From SVQP01 sp045603085 (GTDB lineage: Bacteria; Bacillota; Clostridia; Oscillospirales; CAG-272), in contig JAZULL010000139.1 of assembly GCA_045603085.1 (NCBI GenBank), positions 1 through 33,952 on the forward strand: a stretch of DNA of 33,952 nt. Direction: 5' to 3'. The position numbers and the translations under genes were made by a program. Under the pieces are notes generated by a model that worked only from the letters and a program-made list of their open reading frames with translations, was not told the DNA's origin and made no database searches. Below, piece after piece: positions 15,171 to 23,798 of the stretch (positions within the stretch are counted from its first letter, which is position 1; each line of letters opens with the position of its first letter).

Positions 15171-18100
15171 TTATTGGTAAATGACGTTTTCCCTGCCAAG
15201 CAGGCTGACAAGCTGCTCCATGACAAAGGGAGAGAGCGTGATGCCGCTCTGATGGGGGTGATAGGTTTTGGTGGAATTATCAAAGAAAACCAGCGGGACG
15301 GTCACGCCCTCGTCAAAGATCCCGGCTAAGTTGAGCGCCTTGCGGTACGGAACGCCCTGCAGATCCGGCACGCGCAGATACAGCTTCTTTTGCTTGGGCG
15401 GCATCTTTTGCGCCTGCTGCACGGCGGTCGGCTTTTCGGGCTCTTGCTGTGCGGGCGGCTGATAATGCTCGTCATCCACCAGCTCCTCTGCCACGCTGAC
15501 CAGTACCTTGGGGGCTTCCTCCTCGCGGATCGAGAGGTTGCCGTGAATGCACAGCGCACTGTCCATGCGGACAAGATGCCCCTGCGTTTCGTAGGTCTTG
15601 GCAAACATCAGACATTCGATCTCACCCGTGCGATCCTCTATGGTAAAGAATGCCATGCGCTGGTCGTTTCTCGTGGTCTTGATGGTGACCGAGGTGACCA
15701 CGCCGGCGATGCGGATGCGTGCGCGATCGGGCAGCAATGCCCCTGTTTCGTCTGCCAGATCTGCAATGTTGCGGACGCGGTGATCGGCAATGCATTTATC
15801 GTATCCGTCCAGCAGATGTCCCGAGAAATACATGCCCGACGCATCCTTTTCCAGCATCAGCTTTTCCCTTTTGGTATACTCGGGAATTTGCGGATAGGAG
15901 AAGGACGACTTGGCCTTGACCTCGGGCACTATGCTGAACATATCCAGCTGACCTGCGATATTGTCGCGATTTTTTTGCGCGATCTGATCGATGATCTGCT
16001 CGTAGGCCGACAACAGTCTTGAACGGTAGACGCCCAGAGAATCAAACGCGCCCGCCTTGATCAGCGCCTCGATCATGCGCTTATTCATGTCTTTTCCCGA
16101 CATTCGCTCGACAAAATCCTCAAAAGAGGTAAATTTTCCGTGCTCACGCTCGCGGCAGAGCGATGCGACGAACTGTCCGCCCACGTTTTTGAGTGCCAAC
16201 AGTCCAAAGCGGATGGTATTGCCCTTGCCGAAGAAATCGGCACGGCTCTCGTTGATATCGGGCGGCAGAACCGAGATGCCGCGCTTATTGCACTCGCCGA
16301 TATATTCCGCGATCTTGACCTGATTGCCAAGCACGCTGGTCAGCAGCGCCGAGAAATATTCGCAGGGATAATGCGCCTTTAAGTAGGCCGTGCGATAGGA
16401 CAGCACGGCATAGGCTGCGGCGTGCGATTTATTAAATGCATAGTTTGCAAAATTGGCAAGGTCGTCAAACAGCTTTGTGGCGGTTTTGGCATCCACATCG
16501 CGCTGTGCCGCACCCGAGATAAAGCTCTCTCTCTCAGCCTCCAGCACGTCGGCCTTTTTCTTGGACATGGCGCGGCGCACCACGTCCGCGTGCCCGAAGC
16601 TGTACCCTGCCACCTCGCGGAAGATGCGCATGACCTGCTCCTGATACACGGCACATCCGTAGGTCTCCTTGAGGATGGGCTCAAGCAGCGGCGTGTCGTA
16701 TCCGAGCTTGGAGGGGTCGTGGCGGCACTCGATATAGCGCGGGATCGACTCCATGGGGCCGGGTCGGTACAACGCGATGACCGCAATAACGTCCTCAAAG
16801 CAGGACGGGCGCAGCTGGGTGAGCACCTGCTTGATGCCACTCGATTCCAGCTGAAAGATGCCCGAGGTGTTTCCCTTGGCGATCAGTGAGAAGGTTTCGG
16901 GGTCGTCGTACGGAATGCGCTCGATGTCAAAAGCGGGGTCGCTTTCGCGGATCTGGGTCTGCGCGTCGTTGATGATGGTCAGATAGCGAAGTCCCAAAAA
17001 GTCGAATTTCAACAGCCCCAGCTTGGCTACGGTGTCCATATCAAACTGGGTGACCGGTGTGCCGTTGCTGTGCGCCAGCGGTACGTATTCGCGCACCGGC
17101 TTATCGGTGATCACGATGCCTGCGGCATGCACCGAAACATTTCTCGGCATGCCCTCCAGCGCCATGGCGGTATCAATCAGCTCGCGGTTTTTGTCCGAAG
17201 CCCCGTAAAGCTGCTTGAGCTCGGGCATTTTGAGCGCGTGCTCCAGCGTGATATTCAGCTCGGCGGGCACAGCCTTGGCGATGACGTCCACGTCGGCATA
17301 CGGCATGCCCATGGCTCTGCCGCAATCGCGGATGGCAGCTCTGGCCGCCAGCGTGCCGAAGGTGATGATCTGAGAGACGTGCTCCTTGCCGTAGCGGTCG
17401 GCTACGTAAGCGATGACCTCGTCACGGCGGTTATAGCAAAAGTCGATATCAATATCGGGCATGCTGACGCGCTCGGGGTTGAGAAATCTTTCAAACAGCA
17501 GGTCGTAGCGGATGGAATCCACGTCGGTAATTCCCAGAGCAAATGCGACCAGCGAGCCCGCACCCGAGCCTCTGCCGGGACCCACGGGAATGCCGCGGCT
17601 CTTGGCAAAGTTCACGTAATCCTGCACGATCAGGAAGTAATCGGCATACCCCATCTGCTCGATGACCGACAGCTCGTAGGCGATGCGGTCGCGATAGGTC
17701 TGCTCGCTGTGCGCGTCAAAGGTGATCTGTCCCCTTGCCACACGGCGGGCAAAGCCCTCTTCTGCAAGCTCATAGAGATAGGATACCGAATCCTTGCCGT
17801 CCGGACACGGGAATTTGGGCAGATACAGCGTGTCAAAATCAAAATCCACCTCGCATCGGTCGGCGATCTTGACCGTATTCTCCAAAGCACCCTCGTACTG
17901 ACCGAACAGCATACGCATCTCGTGCGTGTCCTTATAGTAAAACTCGTCGGTCTCAAAGCCGATGGGTCGGCCGTCCTCGATGGACGAGTTGGTCTGGATG
18001 CACATCAGAATGGCTTGTGTGGAAGCGTCGCGGCGACGCAGATAGTGGCAGTCGTTGGTGGCCACCACGCCAAGGCCCAGGTCTCCCGCCAGTCTGTAAA

Positions 18101-18674
18101 GCTCGGGCAGGATCTGCTTTTGCTCGATCATGCCGTGATTTTGCAGCTCGATAAAGAAATTGTCCTTCCCGAACACGGCGGCATATTCCCGCGCGGTCTG
18201 CAGGGCGGCGACATAGTTGCCTGCCGAGAGCAGACGCGGAATTTTTCCCGCAAGACAGGCCGAGAGCGCGATCAGACCCTCGTGGTGCGAGCGAAGCAGC
18301 TCCATATCCACGCGGGGCTTGCCGTAAAAGCCCTCGATAAAGCCTTGCGAGACAAGGTAGATCAGATTTTCATAGCCCTTTTGATTTTCGCACAGAAGGA
18401 CAAGGTGATCCGCTCCCGACTCGGCGCTCTTGGTCTTTTCGAAGCGCGAGCCCGAGGCCACGTACACCTCACAGCCGATGATGGGCTTGATGCCCGCACT
18501 CTTGCAGGCCTTATAAAACTCGACCACGCCGTACATGGCGCCATGGTCGGTGATGGCAACGGCATGGTGACCGCACTCGGCCGCCCTTACCGGAATATCC
18601 TTGATACGGCAGGCGCCGTCAAGCAGGCTGTATTCGCTGTGCAGATGCAGATGCACGAATTCGTTTTGTGCCAT
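15171..18674 (-). CDS. dnaE: DNA polymerase III alpha subunit DnaE
   Basis: DnaE is a C-family replicative polymerase catalytic subunit. It begins with the PHP domain (FVHLHLHSEYSLLDGACRI). The polymerase palm has GPGRGSGAGSLVAFALGITD and the catalytic aspartates in MPDIDIDFCYNRRDEVI at about residues 403-411. It continues with the fingers and a tandem helix-hairpin-helix region (FVERMSGKDMNKRMIEALIKAGAFDS), then an OB-fold (RIAGVVTSVTIKTTRNDQRMAFFTIEDRTG), then a Gln/Pro/Lys linker and a small C-terminal domain. The 1167-aa length is normal for DnaE1-type enzymes. GGAGGTG precedes the ATG. In Bacillota the main leading-strand polymerase is usually PolC, with DnaE extending primers; PolC is not in this window. 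Confidence 0.97.
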   Translation of the reverse strand: MAQNEFVHLHLHSEYSLLDGACRIKDIPVRAAECGHHAVAITDHGAMYGVVEFYKACKSAGIKPIIGCEVYVASGSRFEKTKSAESGADHLVLLCENQKGYENLIYLVSQGFIEGFYGKPRVDMELLRSHHEGLIALSACLAGKIPRLLSAGNYVAALQTAREYAAVFGKDNFFIELQNHGMIEQKQILPELYRLAGDLGLGVVATNDCHYLRRRDASTQAILMCIQTNSSIEDGRPIGFETDEFYYKDTHEMRMLFGQYEGALENTVKIADRCEVDFDFDTLYLPKFPCPDGKDSVSYLYELAEEGFARRVARGQITFDAHSEQTYRDRIAYELSVIEQMGYADYFLIVQDYVNFAKSRGIPVGPGRGSGAGSLVAFALGITDVDSIRYDLLFERFLNPERVSMPDIDIDFCYNRRDEVIAYVADRYGKEHVSQIITFGTLAARAAIRDCGRAMGMPYADVDVIAKAVPAELNITLEHALKMPELKQLYGASDKNRELIDTAMALEGMPRNVSVHAAGIVITDKPVREYVPLAHSNGTPVTQFDMDTVAKLGLLKFDFLGLRYLTIINDAQTQIRESDPAFDIERIPYDDPETFSLIAKGNTSGIFQLESSGIKQVLTQLRPSCFEDVIAVIALYRPGPMESIPRYIECRHDPSKLGYDTPLLEPILKETYGCAVYQEQVMRIFREVAGYSFGHADVVRRAMSKKKADVLEAERESFISGAAQRDVDAKTATKLFDDLANFANYAFNKSHAAAYAVLSYRTAYLKAHYPCEYFSALLTSVLGNQVKIAEYIGECNKRGISVLPPDINESRADFFGKGNTIRFGLLALKNVGGQFVASLCREREHGKFTSFEDFVERMSGKDMNKRMIEALIKAGAFDSLGVYRSRLLSAYEQIIDQIAQKNRDNIAGQLDMFSIVPEVKAKSSFSYPQIPEYTKREKLMLEKDASGMYFSGHLLDGYDKCIADHRVRNIADLADETGALLPDRARIRIAGVVTSVTIKTTRNDQRMAFFTIEDRTGEIECLMFAKTYETQGHLVRMDSALCIHGNLSIREEEAPKVLVSVAEELVDDEHYQPPAQQEPEKPTAVQQAQKMPPKQKKLYLRVPDLQGVPYRKALNLAGIFDEGVTVPLVFFDNSTKTYHPHQSGITLSPFVMEQLVSLLGRENVIYQ

Positions 18675-18691
18675 GCGGCACCTCCTTTCGA

Positions 18692-19576
18692 TCAGTCGGG
18701 CAGCTCGGCTGCAAGATCGATCAGTTTCTGTAATCTGTGATTAAGTCCCGATTTGGTGATCGGGGGTACGTGCAACGAGGCGAGCTCACCAAGAGAAACG
18801 TTTTCATATCGCAGGCGAAGCATAGCCGTTTCGTGCAGAGCGTCGGGCAGCTTGTCCAGCTCGCCGTATCTCTCCAGCTTCTGAATGGCCGCAACCTGCT
18901 TACGGGATGCGGCTACGTATTTGCTGATGTTTCCCGTGTCGCAATTGGTCATGCGGTTCTCAATACCGCGGATTTCGCGCTCGATCTTTTTATTGAGCAG
19001 CTCAAAGACCATAGTGCTGCTGCCAAGAACGGTCAGCACGTCCTCCACGCCCTGGCTGTTTTTGATATAGACGCCAAAGCTCTTAGTGCGCTGTACGCAT
19101 CCAAGCTTGAGCTTGTCCTTGACAAAAAGCGCTTGTAAAGCCTGCGCACGCGAGGAGCTTGTGCACCTGATCTCCAGATGCGAGCCGGTAGAGGGATCGG
19201 ACACGGTACCCAGCGCGCAGAATGCACCGCGCAAAAAGGCAGCGCGACAGCCGTCGCACTTGATCTGTGCGGAAAGATCTGCCACCGAGACCGCATCCCA
19301 CGCGCGGATCATGGACGCGCACTTGGGAGATTCAAACCCAACCTCCACACCGCTCTGCTTGCCGTGCACGTAAGGCGCGCTCTCCGCATCCCTGCCAAAG
19401 TGCCGCTTGATCTCGGCTACGGCATGCTCGGCAAACGCAGTCGGCAGCTTGGCCTTTACCGTGTTATATTCGGCCACGGCACCAAACAAAAGTCCGATCA
19501 AAAAGGCTCTGCGGCAGCAGATGGGCTTGATGGGCAAGGCGAAGATCTCGGCCTTGACTTGTTCGGAAAATGACAT
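18692..19576 (-). CDS. whiA: WhiA sporulation/cell-division regulator
   Basis: WhiA is a conserved DNA-binding protein of Gram-positive bacteria, with an N-terminal homing-endonuclease-like fold lacking nuclease residues and a C-terminal helix-turn-helix. The N-terminus MSFSEQVKAEIFALPIKPICCRRAFLIG and the C-terminal LPDALHETAMLRLRYENVSLGELA...ITKSGLNHRLQKL match the family. It regulates sporulation septation in Streptomyces and affects division and chromosome segregation in Bacillus. The start at 19576 was chosen over an upstream frame codon because MSFS is the family N-terminus and AGGGGA lies upstream. It starts two bases after the murB stop. The rapZ and yvcK genes that often sit before whiA are not here. 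Confidence 0.95.
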   Translation of the reverse strand: MSFSEQVKAEIFALPIKPICCRRAFLIGLLFGAVAEYNTVKAKLPTAFAEHAVAEIKRHFGRDAESAPYVHGKQSGVEVGFESPKCASMIRAWDAVSVADLSAQIKCDGCRAAFLRGAFCALGTVSDPSTGSHLEIRCTSSSRAQALQALFVKDKLKLGCVQRTKSFGVYIKNSQGVEDVLTVLGSSTMVFELLNKKIEREIRGIENRMTNCDTGNISKYVAASRKQVAAIQKLERYGELDKLPDALHETAMLRLRYENVSLGELASLHVPPITKSGLNHRLQKLIDLAAELPD

Positions 19577-19578
19577 AT

Positions 19579-20481
19579 TTAATCCCCTATGTACTTGAAT
19601 TCGCATTCCAGCTCGACGCCGAATGCATCCCTGACGCGCGCCTTGATCAGTGCGACCAGAGCCAGCACGTCAGCGGCCGTCGCACCGCCGTCGTTGACCA
19701 CAAAGCCGGCGTGCTTTTCGGACACCACGGCACCGCCCACGCGCGTGCCCTTGAGTCCCGCATCCTCGATCAGCTTGCCTGCAAAATGGCCGACAGGACG
19801 CTTGAAGGTACTGCCCACGCTGGGGTAGTTCAGCGGCTGCTTTTCACGTCTGGACGCGGCCTGCTCCCTGACCCTTTGCATGATCTGCCCGGCGTCTCCC
19901 GACCTCAGCGCAAAGGTGCTTGACAGGATCACGTACTCGGGATGATCGGCAAAGATGCTGTGGCGGTAATCAAACTCATGCGCCGCGGCATCGACGGTGA
20001 CGACCTTGTTGTTTTTGGTATCGTAATATTCGGTACTTAACAGCACGTCAGAGATCTGACCGCCATACGCGCCCGCATTCATGTAAACGCCGCCGCCCAC
20101 CGTACCCGGAATGCCGCAGCCGAATGCAAAGCCCTCATACCCTTGGCGGCTTGCCTCGGTGCACACGCGGGCAAGACTTGCGCCGCTTTGCGCGTAAAGA
20201 GTATCGCCGTCAAAGCGGTATTGCTTCATTTCGGTGGTAAAAATGACCACGCCGCGAAATCCCGCATCCGAAAACAGCACGTTGGAGCCGTTGCCGACCA
20301 CGCAGTATTTAAGACCGCTCTGCGCAAGCATGGCCAGCTGCAAGGTCAGCTGCTCAACCGTGGTGAAAAACAACACAAGATCGGCTTTCCCGCCGATACG
20401 GAACGTGGAATAATCACACAGGGGCAGGTCTGCTTTGACCGGAATACGCGCTCCTTTGCACTGTGCTAAAAATGCCTTCAT
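19579..20481 (-). CDS. murB: UDP-N-acetylenolpyruvoylglucosamine reductase MurB
   Basis: MurB is an FAD enzyme that reduces UDP-GlcNAc-enolpyruvate to UDP-MurNAc with NADPH, the second committed step of peptidoglycan precursor synthesis in the cytoplasm. Visible motifs are STFRIGGKADL, the FAD-binding GNGSNVLFSD and GCGIPGTVGGGVYMNAGAYG, the catalytic serine in YPSVGSTFKRP, and the C-terminal glutamate in ELECEFKYIGD. The shorter C-terminal part fits type II MurB. The 300-aa length is normal. The start overlaps the HAD gene stop by four bases (ATGA). Confidence 0.97.
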   Translation of the reverse strand: MKAFLAQCKGARIPVKADLPLCDYSTFRIGGKADLVLFFTTVEQLTLQLAMLAQSGLKYCVVGNGSNVLFSDAGFRGVVIFTTEMKQYRFDGDTLYAQSGASLARVCTEASRQGYEGFAFGCGIPGTVGGGVYMNAGAYGGQISDVLLSTEYYDTKNNKVVTVDAAAHEFDYRHSIFADHPEYVILSSTFALRSGDAGQIMQRVREQAASRREKQPLNYPSVGSTFKRPVGHFAGKLIEDAGLKGTRVGGAVVSEKHAGFVVNDGGATAADVLALVALIKARVRDAFGVELECEFKYIGD

Positions 20482-21173
20482 AAGCTCCCCTTCTCTACCA
20501 AATCGGGTAGCTGTGCAAGATGATTGATCACATAAGTTACCGGAATATCGGTGGGCACCGGCTTGCCCTTGGGGTTATACCAGCAGGTGTCCAATCCCGC
20601 ATTGATGCCGCCCCTGATATCCGAGGTCAGCGAGTCGCCGACCACCAGCGTGGTGGCGGGATCGAAATCCGGAATGTCGTTCATGACCGCTCCAAAATAA
20701 CGGATGTCGGGCTTCTCAAAGCCCACCTCCTCGGAGATATAACACTTATCAAAATACTTTGCCAAGGGGCTGGGATTGAATCTGCCCTGTTGCACTCGCT
20801 TGTCGCCGTTGGTCACGATATACATGCGGCATTTTTCTGCCAGCTGTGCACAGACCTCAAGCGCGCCCTCGATCATATAAGACTTAGTAGAGAGGGTCTG
20901 CAGATAATGCGCCGCCAAGGCCTTGGGGTCGGCCACAAGACCCGTGCACTCGCAAAATGCCTCGAATCTCTTCCACATCAGCACCTTTTTTTCGATCTCG
21001 CCTCTCTCCAGCATCTTCCAATGTGCCTCGTTGACCTTGGAATAGATGGCGATGGTCGCGTCGTCGCAAGGTAATCCGTGTGCGGCAAAGGTCTCGGCGA
21101 TGGCGTCATGCTCCGAGCGGGTAAAGTCCAGAATCGTATTATCGGCATCCATGAGGATGGTTGTGTATCTCAA
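20478..21173 (-). CDS. HAD-superfamily hydrolase, YjjG/YfnB type
   Basis: The haloacid dehalogenase fold shows the nucleophile motif DADNTILDF near residues 9-17, a cap domain, motif II VTNGD, the lysine in KPDIRYFGAVM and the acidic motif VVGDSLTSDIRGG. This arrangement matches the YjjG/YfnB group, cytoplasmic nucleotidases that clear non-canonical or damaged pyrimidine nucleotides. Substrate choice cannot be read from sequence. The start codon is TTG, supported by GGAGG eight bases upstream. It is the first gene of the operon with murB, whiA and dnaE, with a good promoter 35 bases upstream. Confidence 0.9.
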   Translation of the reverse strand: MRYTTILMDADNTILDFTRSEHDAIAETFAAHGLPCDDATIAIYSKVNEAHWKMLERGEIEKKVLMWKRFEAFCECTGLVADPKALAAHYLQTLSTKSYMIEGALEVCAQLAEKCRMYIVTNGDKRVQQGRFNPSPLAKYFDKCYISEEVGFEKPDIRYFGAVMNDIPDFDPATTLVVGDSLTSDIRGGINAGLDTCWYNPKGKPVPTDIPVTYVINHLAQLPDLVEKGSL

Positions 21174-21204
21174 ATCGTCGTCCTCCGTGTGTATACTCTT
21201 TTAT

Positions 21205-21233
21205 ATTATACTATATATTAAACGATATTGCAA
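21205..21233 (-). promoter_or_regulatory. Promoter of the HAD-murB-whiA-dnaE operon
   Basis: On the minus strand TTGCAA (rc of 21228-21233) and TATAAT (rc of 21205-21210) are 17 bases apart, in an AT-rich intergenic region shared with the divergent promoter at 21257. Confidence 0.75.
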
Positions 21234-21256
21234 CACATTTTTTATCAAAAAACCAC

Positions 21257-21285
21257 TTGCAAATTCTGCTGATCTGAGGTATAAT
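21257..21285 (+). promoter_or_regulatory. Promoter of the oxidoreductase-coaE operon
   Basis: TTGCAA (21257-21262) and TATAAT (21280-21285) are separated by 17 bases. The oxidoreductase start is 43 bases downstream. The two divergent promoters use the same -35 and -10 hexamers, with the -35 boxes 23 bases apart. Confidence 0.75.
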
Positions 21286-21328
21286 GTAAAGTGGTATTAT
21301 ATATTTTATTGAAAACAAGGAGGATCTT

Positions 21329-22465
21329 ATGAAAAAGCGATTGCAAATCGGTATTGCGGGCTTTGGCGCGATGGGCAAGACCCATGCATACAGCGTGGCG
21401 TCGCTGCCGTATTTCTATGAGGATCTTCCCTTTGCCGCCAAGGTGCGCGGTATTTGCACCACAAGTATTGAAAAATCCCAAGGAATCTGCGACACGCTGG
21501 GCTTTGACAAGGCTTTTGCCGATGCCTATGCCATGATCGCCGATCCCGATATCGATATCATTGATATCTGCACCCCCAACAACACCCATTACGCCATTGC
21601 CGACGCCGCGCTGGATGCGGGCAAGCACGTGCTTTGCGAAAAGCCGTTCTGCGTCAGCGAGGTCGAGGCGAGAGCCCTTGCCGAAAAGGCGGCTGACAAG
21701 GGGCTGGTATGCGGCATCGTTTACAACAACCGTCACCTCTCTGCCATCATGCGCGCCAAGCAGTTGATCGATGAGGGGGCACTTGGCAAAATTCTCTCGT
21801 TCTCCTTCCACTACCGCCACGACAGCGACATCGATCCCACTCGCACCGTTGGCTGGAAGCAGGATGCGGAGATTTGCGGTGCGGGCACACTGTTTGATCT
21901 CGGTTCGCACGCGCTGGATCTCTGCCGCTATCTTTGCGGTGACTTTGCAAGTATTCAGGGAAAATCGCAGATCGCCTTTGACACTCATAAAAATGCCGAC
22001 GGATCGCTTTGGCAGACCAATGCCGACGAGGCCTTTTACATGACCGCTACGCTGAGGTGCGGCGCGACAGGTCAGGTCAGCGTTTCCAAGCTGTCACACG
22101 GCGCGGAGGACGGGCTGGAATTTTCGGTCTGGGGCACGGGCGGTGCGATCCGCTTTACGCTCGCACAGTCCGATATCCTTTATTACATGGATGCAAGTCA
22201 ACCGAGGCTGCCTCTTGGCGGTACGGCAGGCTTTGCAGCCATTCCCGCTTCGGGCAGATACGACGCCCCGGGTGGCAAATTCCCCGCTGTCAAAGCTCCG
22301 CAGGGCTGGCTGCGCGGACACATTCACGGCATGTACCTCTATCTTGACGCCGTGGCAAACGGCACTCACTTCTCGCCCGATTTCGCGGACGGTGCGTATA
22401 TTCAGCACGTCATGGCATGCGCCATGAGGTCCGATGCACAGGGTGGAAAGGAAGTGAGCGTATGA
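21329..22465 (+). CDS. Gfo/Idh/MocA family oxidoreductase
   Basis: This NAD(P)-dependent sugar or inositol dehydrogenase-type enzyme has an N-terminal Rossmann fold (IGIAGFGAMGKTHAYSVASL, residues 6-25), then CTPNNTHYAIADAALDAGKH and the CEKPF motif whose lysine-proline contacts substrate and cofactor. The C-terminal alpha/beta domain includes the conserved GTLFDLGSHALDLCRYL. The 378-aa length is typical. AAGGAGG precedes the ATG. The family acts on many sugars and cyclitols, and no neighbouring sugar genes narrow the substrate. The stop overlaps the coaE start, which is unrelated in function. Confidence 0.93.
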   Translation: MKKRLQIGIAGFGAMGKTHAYSVASLPYFYEDLPFAAKVRGICTTSIEKSQGICDTLGFDKAFADAYAMIADPDIDIIDICTPNNTHYAIADAALDAGKHVLCEKPFCVSEVEARALAEKAADKGLVCGIVYNNRHLSAIMRAKQLIDEGALGKILSFSFHYRHDSDIDPTRTVGWKQDAEICGAGTLFDLGSHALDLCRYLCGDFASIQGKSQIAFDTHKNADGSLWQTNADEAFYMTATLRCGATGQVSVSKLSHGAEDGLEFSVWGTGGAIRFTLAQSDILYYMDASQPRLPLGGTAGFAAIPASGRYDAPGGKFPAVKAPQGWLRGHIHGMYLYLDAVANGTHFSPDFADGAYIQHVMACAMRSDAQGGKEVSV

Positions 22466-23076
22466 CCTTCCCCATCCTTGGTCTGACAGGACCCAGCGGC
22501 GCGGGCAAGGGTGTGGTGGCGGCACGGCTGCACACTGTTCACGGCTTTGCGTGGATCGACACCGACGCCATTTACCACGAGCTGATCTCTGCTCCCTCAG
22601 CATGCCTTGACGAGCTGGTAGCGGCTTTCGGTAAAGACATTCTCACCCCCGAAGGCGCTTTGCACAGACCCGCGCTGGCCGCTATCGTATTTGATCCCGA
22701 CAATAAGGACAAGCTGGAGTTGCTTAATACCATCACCCACAAGCACGTGCTGGCCGAGGCGGATCGCCAAATTGAGACTGCAAGGGCCGCAGGTGCGGCA
22801 GGCGCCGTCATCGACGCACCCCTGCTCTTTGAATCGGGCGCGGACAAGGCCTGCACTCATACGGCCGCCGTGCTGGCGCACAGAGACCTCCGCCTCTCGC
22901 GCATCATGGCGCGTGACGGATTGACCCTCGAGGCCGCACAAAAACGTCTTGACGCGCAGAAGCCGGATGCTTTCTATATAGAAAGAGCCGACTATATCCT
23001 TGAAAACAACTGCGATATCTCTGATATAGATGCAATGCTTGCATTTGTCGACGCACTTGCAAAGGAGCTTGTATGA
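22462..23076 (+). CDS. coaE: Dephospho-CoA kinase CoaE
   Basis: CoaE phosphorylates the 3'-OH of dephospho-CoA, the last step of coenzyme A synthesis. The P-loop LTGPSGAGKG is at about residues 7-16, followed by the substrate-binding DTDAIYHELI and the lid region in ...LFESGADKACTHTAAVLAHRDLRLSRIMARDGLTLE. The 204-aa length is normal. The start at 22462 overlaps the oxidoreductase stop (ATGA) and is preceded by GGAAGTGAG; upstream in-frame codons would extend into the previous gene. Confidence 0.95.
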   Translation: MTFPILGLTGPSGAGKGVVAARLHTVHGFAWIDTDAIYHELISAPSACLDELVAAFGKDILTPEGALHRPALAAIVFDPDNKDKLELLNTITHKHVLAEADRQIETARAAGAAGAVIDAPLLFESGADKACTHTAAVLAHRDLRLSRIMARDGLTLEAAQKRLDAQKPDAFYIERADYILENNCDISDIDAMLAFVDALAKELV

Positions 23077-23651
23077 GACGGCAAAACAACAAGCACACAC
23101 TTCCCATTATCATCATTCTGATCTGCTCGCTGGTCTTTGGCTTTGTGTTTGAGCTGGCCTGCACGGGCGCAGAGCGACTCACACACCGCCGACCGTATCG
23201 CGAAACGGTCACTACGTACGCCGCCGAATACGGCATTCCCGAGGCGGCTGTATACGCGCTGATCAAGCGCGAGAGCAATTTTGACAGCACCAAGGTGGGC
23301 AAGGAGGGCGAGATCGGCCTTATGCAGCTGACTCCCGCGCTCTACACCGAGCTTGCCAATCGGGAGCACGACACCGCCATCAACGCCGCCGCGCACTACG
23401 ATCCCGAAACCAATCTGCACTACGGCACGCTCTATCTCTCAAAGCTCTACCGCAAATACGGCATGTGGAGCACGGTGTTCGCCGCATGGTACGCCGGTGA
23501 GGAGACCGTGGATGCATGGCTGGCAAACCCCGACCTGATCGATCCCGATTTCGGGACGCTGCTGGTCATTCCCGACAAGGCTGTGGCTAAGGCCGCAAAA
23601 CGCGCGACCAAAACCATGGAGCTTTACGAAAAATTATATTATGCAAAATAA
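23073..23651 (+). CDS. Membrane-anchored lytic transglycosylase (SLT domain, 192 aa)
   Basis: An N-terminal membrane anchor (about residues 9-27) is followed by a soluble lytic transglycosylase domain that cuts the MurNAc-GlcNAc bond of peptidoglycan to give anhydro ends. The catalytic glutamate is in ALIKRESNFD, followed by EIGLMQLTP (usually GAxGLMQxMP), NLHYGTLYLSKLYRKYG and FAAWYAGEETVDAWL. The last motif usually reads AxYNAGxxxVxxW, so the Tyr-Asn pair is replaced by Trp-Tyr here. The start overlaps the coaE stop (ATGA). The coaE-SLT pairing is common in Clostridia. Confidence 0.92.
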   Translation: MRRQNNKHTLPIIIILICSLVFGFVFELACTGAERLTHRRPYRETVTTYAAEYGIPEAAVYALIKRESNFDSTKVGKEGEIGLMQLTPALYTELANREHDTAINAAAHYDPETNLHYGTLYLSKLYRKYGMWSTVFAAWYAGEETVDAWLANPDLIDPDFGTLLVIPDKAVAKAAKRATKTMELYEKLYYAK

Positions 23652-23716
23652 ATAAAGGAGAATTAGCGACAACTCTCACGCTGCTGATCCGTTCAGTTTA
23701 TCATTCACGCTTAAAC

Positions 23717-23754
23717 CTCAACTTAAAATGGCCTTTGACCCATTTTAAGTTGAG
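23717..23754. terminator. 15-bp stem hairpin between SLT and M18 genes
   Basis: CTCAACTTAAAATGG (23717-23731) and CCATTTTAAGTTGAG (23740-23754) form a perfect stem with an eight-base loop and are followed by a weak pyrimidine run (CTTTC). It may end the coaE-SLT transcript. No good promoter was found between it and the M18 gene. Confidence 0.5.
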
Positions 23755-23771
23755 CTTTCAAGAATATTTTA

Positions 23772-23786
23772 GCCGCCAAAGGCGGC
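23772..23786 (+). promoter_or_regulatory. GC hairpin next to the M18 ribosome binding site
   Basis: GCCGCC-AAA-GGCGGC is a six-base-pair GC-only hairpin ending two bases before the GGAGG of the aminopeptidase gene. It could hold the site open, or block ribosomes if it stacks onto it. Confidence 0.4.
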
Positions 23787-23798
23787 ATGGAGGTATTT

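Noticed and set aside
17070..18740. Long plus-strand ORF (556 aa) opposite dnaE
   Set aside because: It is a shadow of a well-conserved DnaE N-terminal half.
23652..23798. T-box or metabolite riboswitch before the M18 gene
   Set aside because: No T-box sequence (TGGNACCGCG) or known aptamer core is visible, only simple hairpins.
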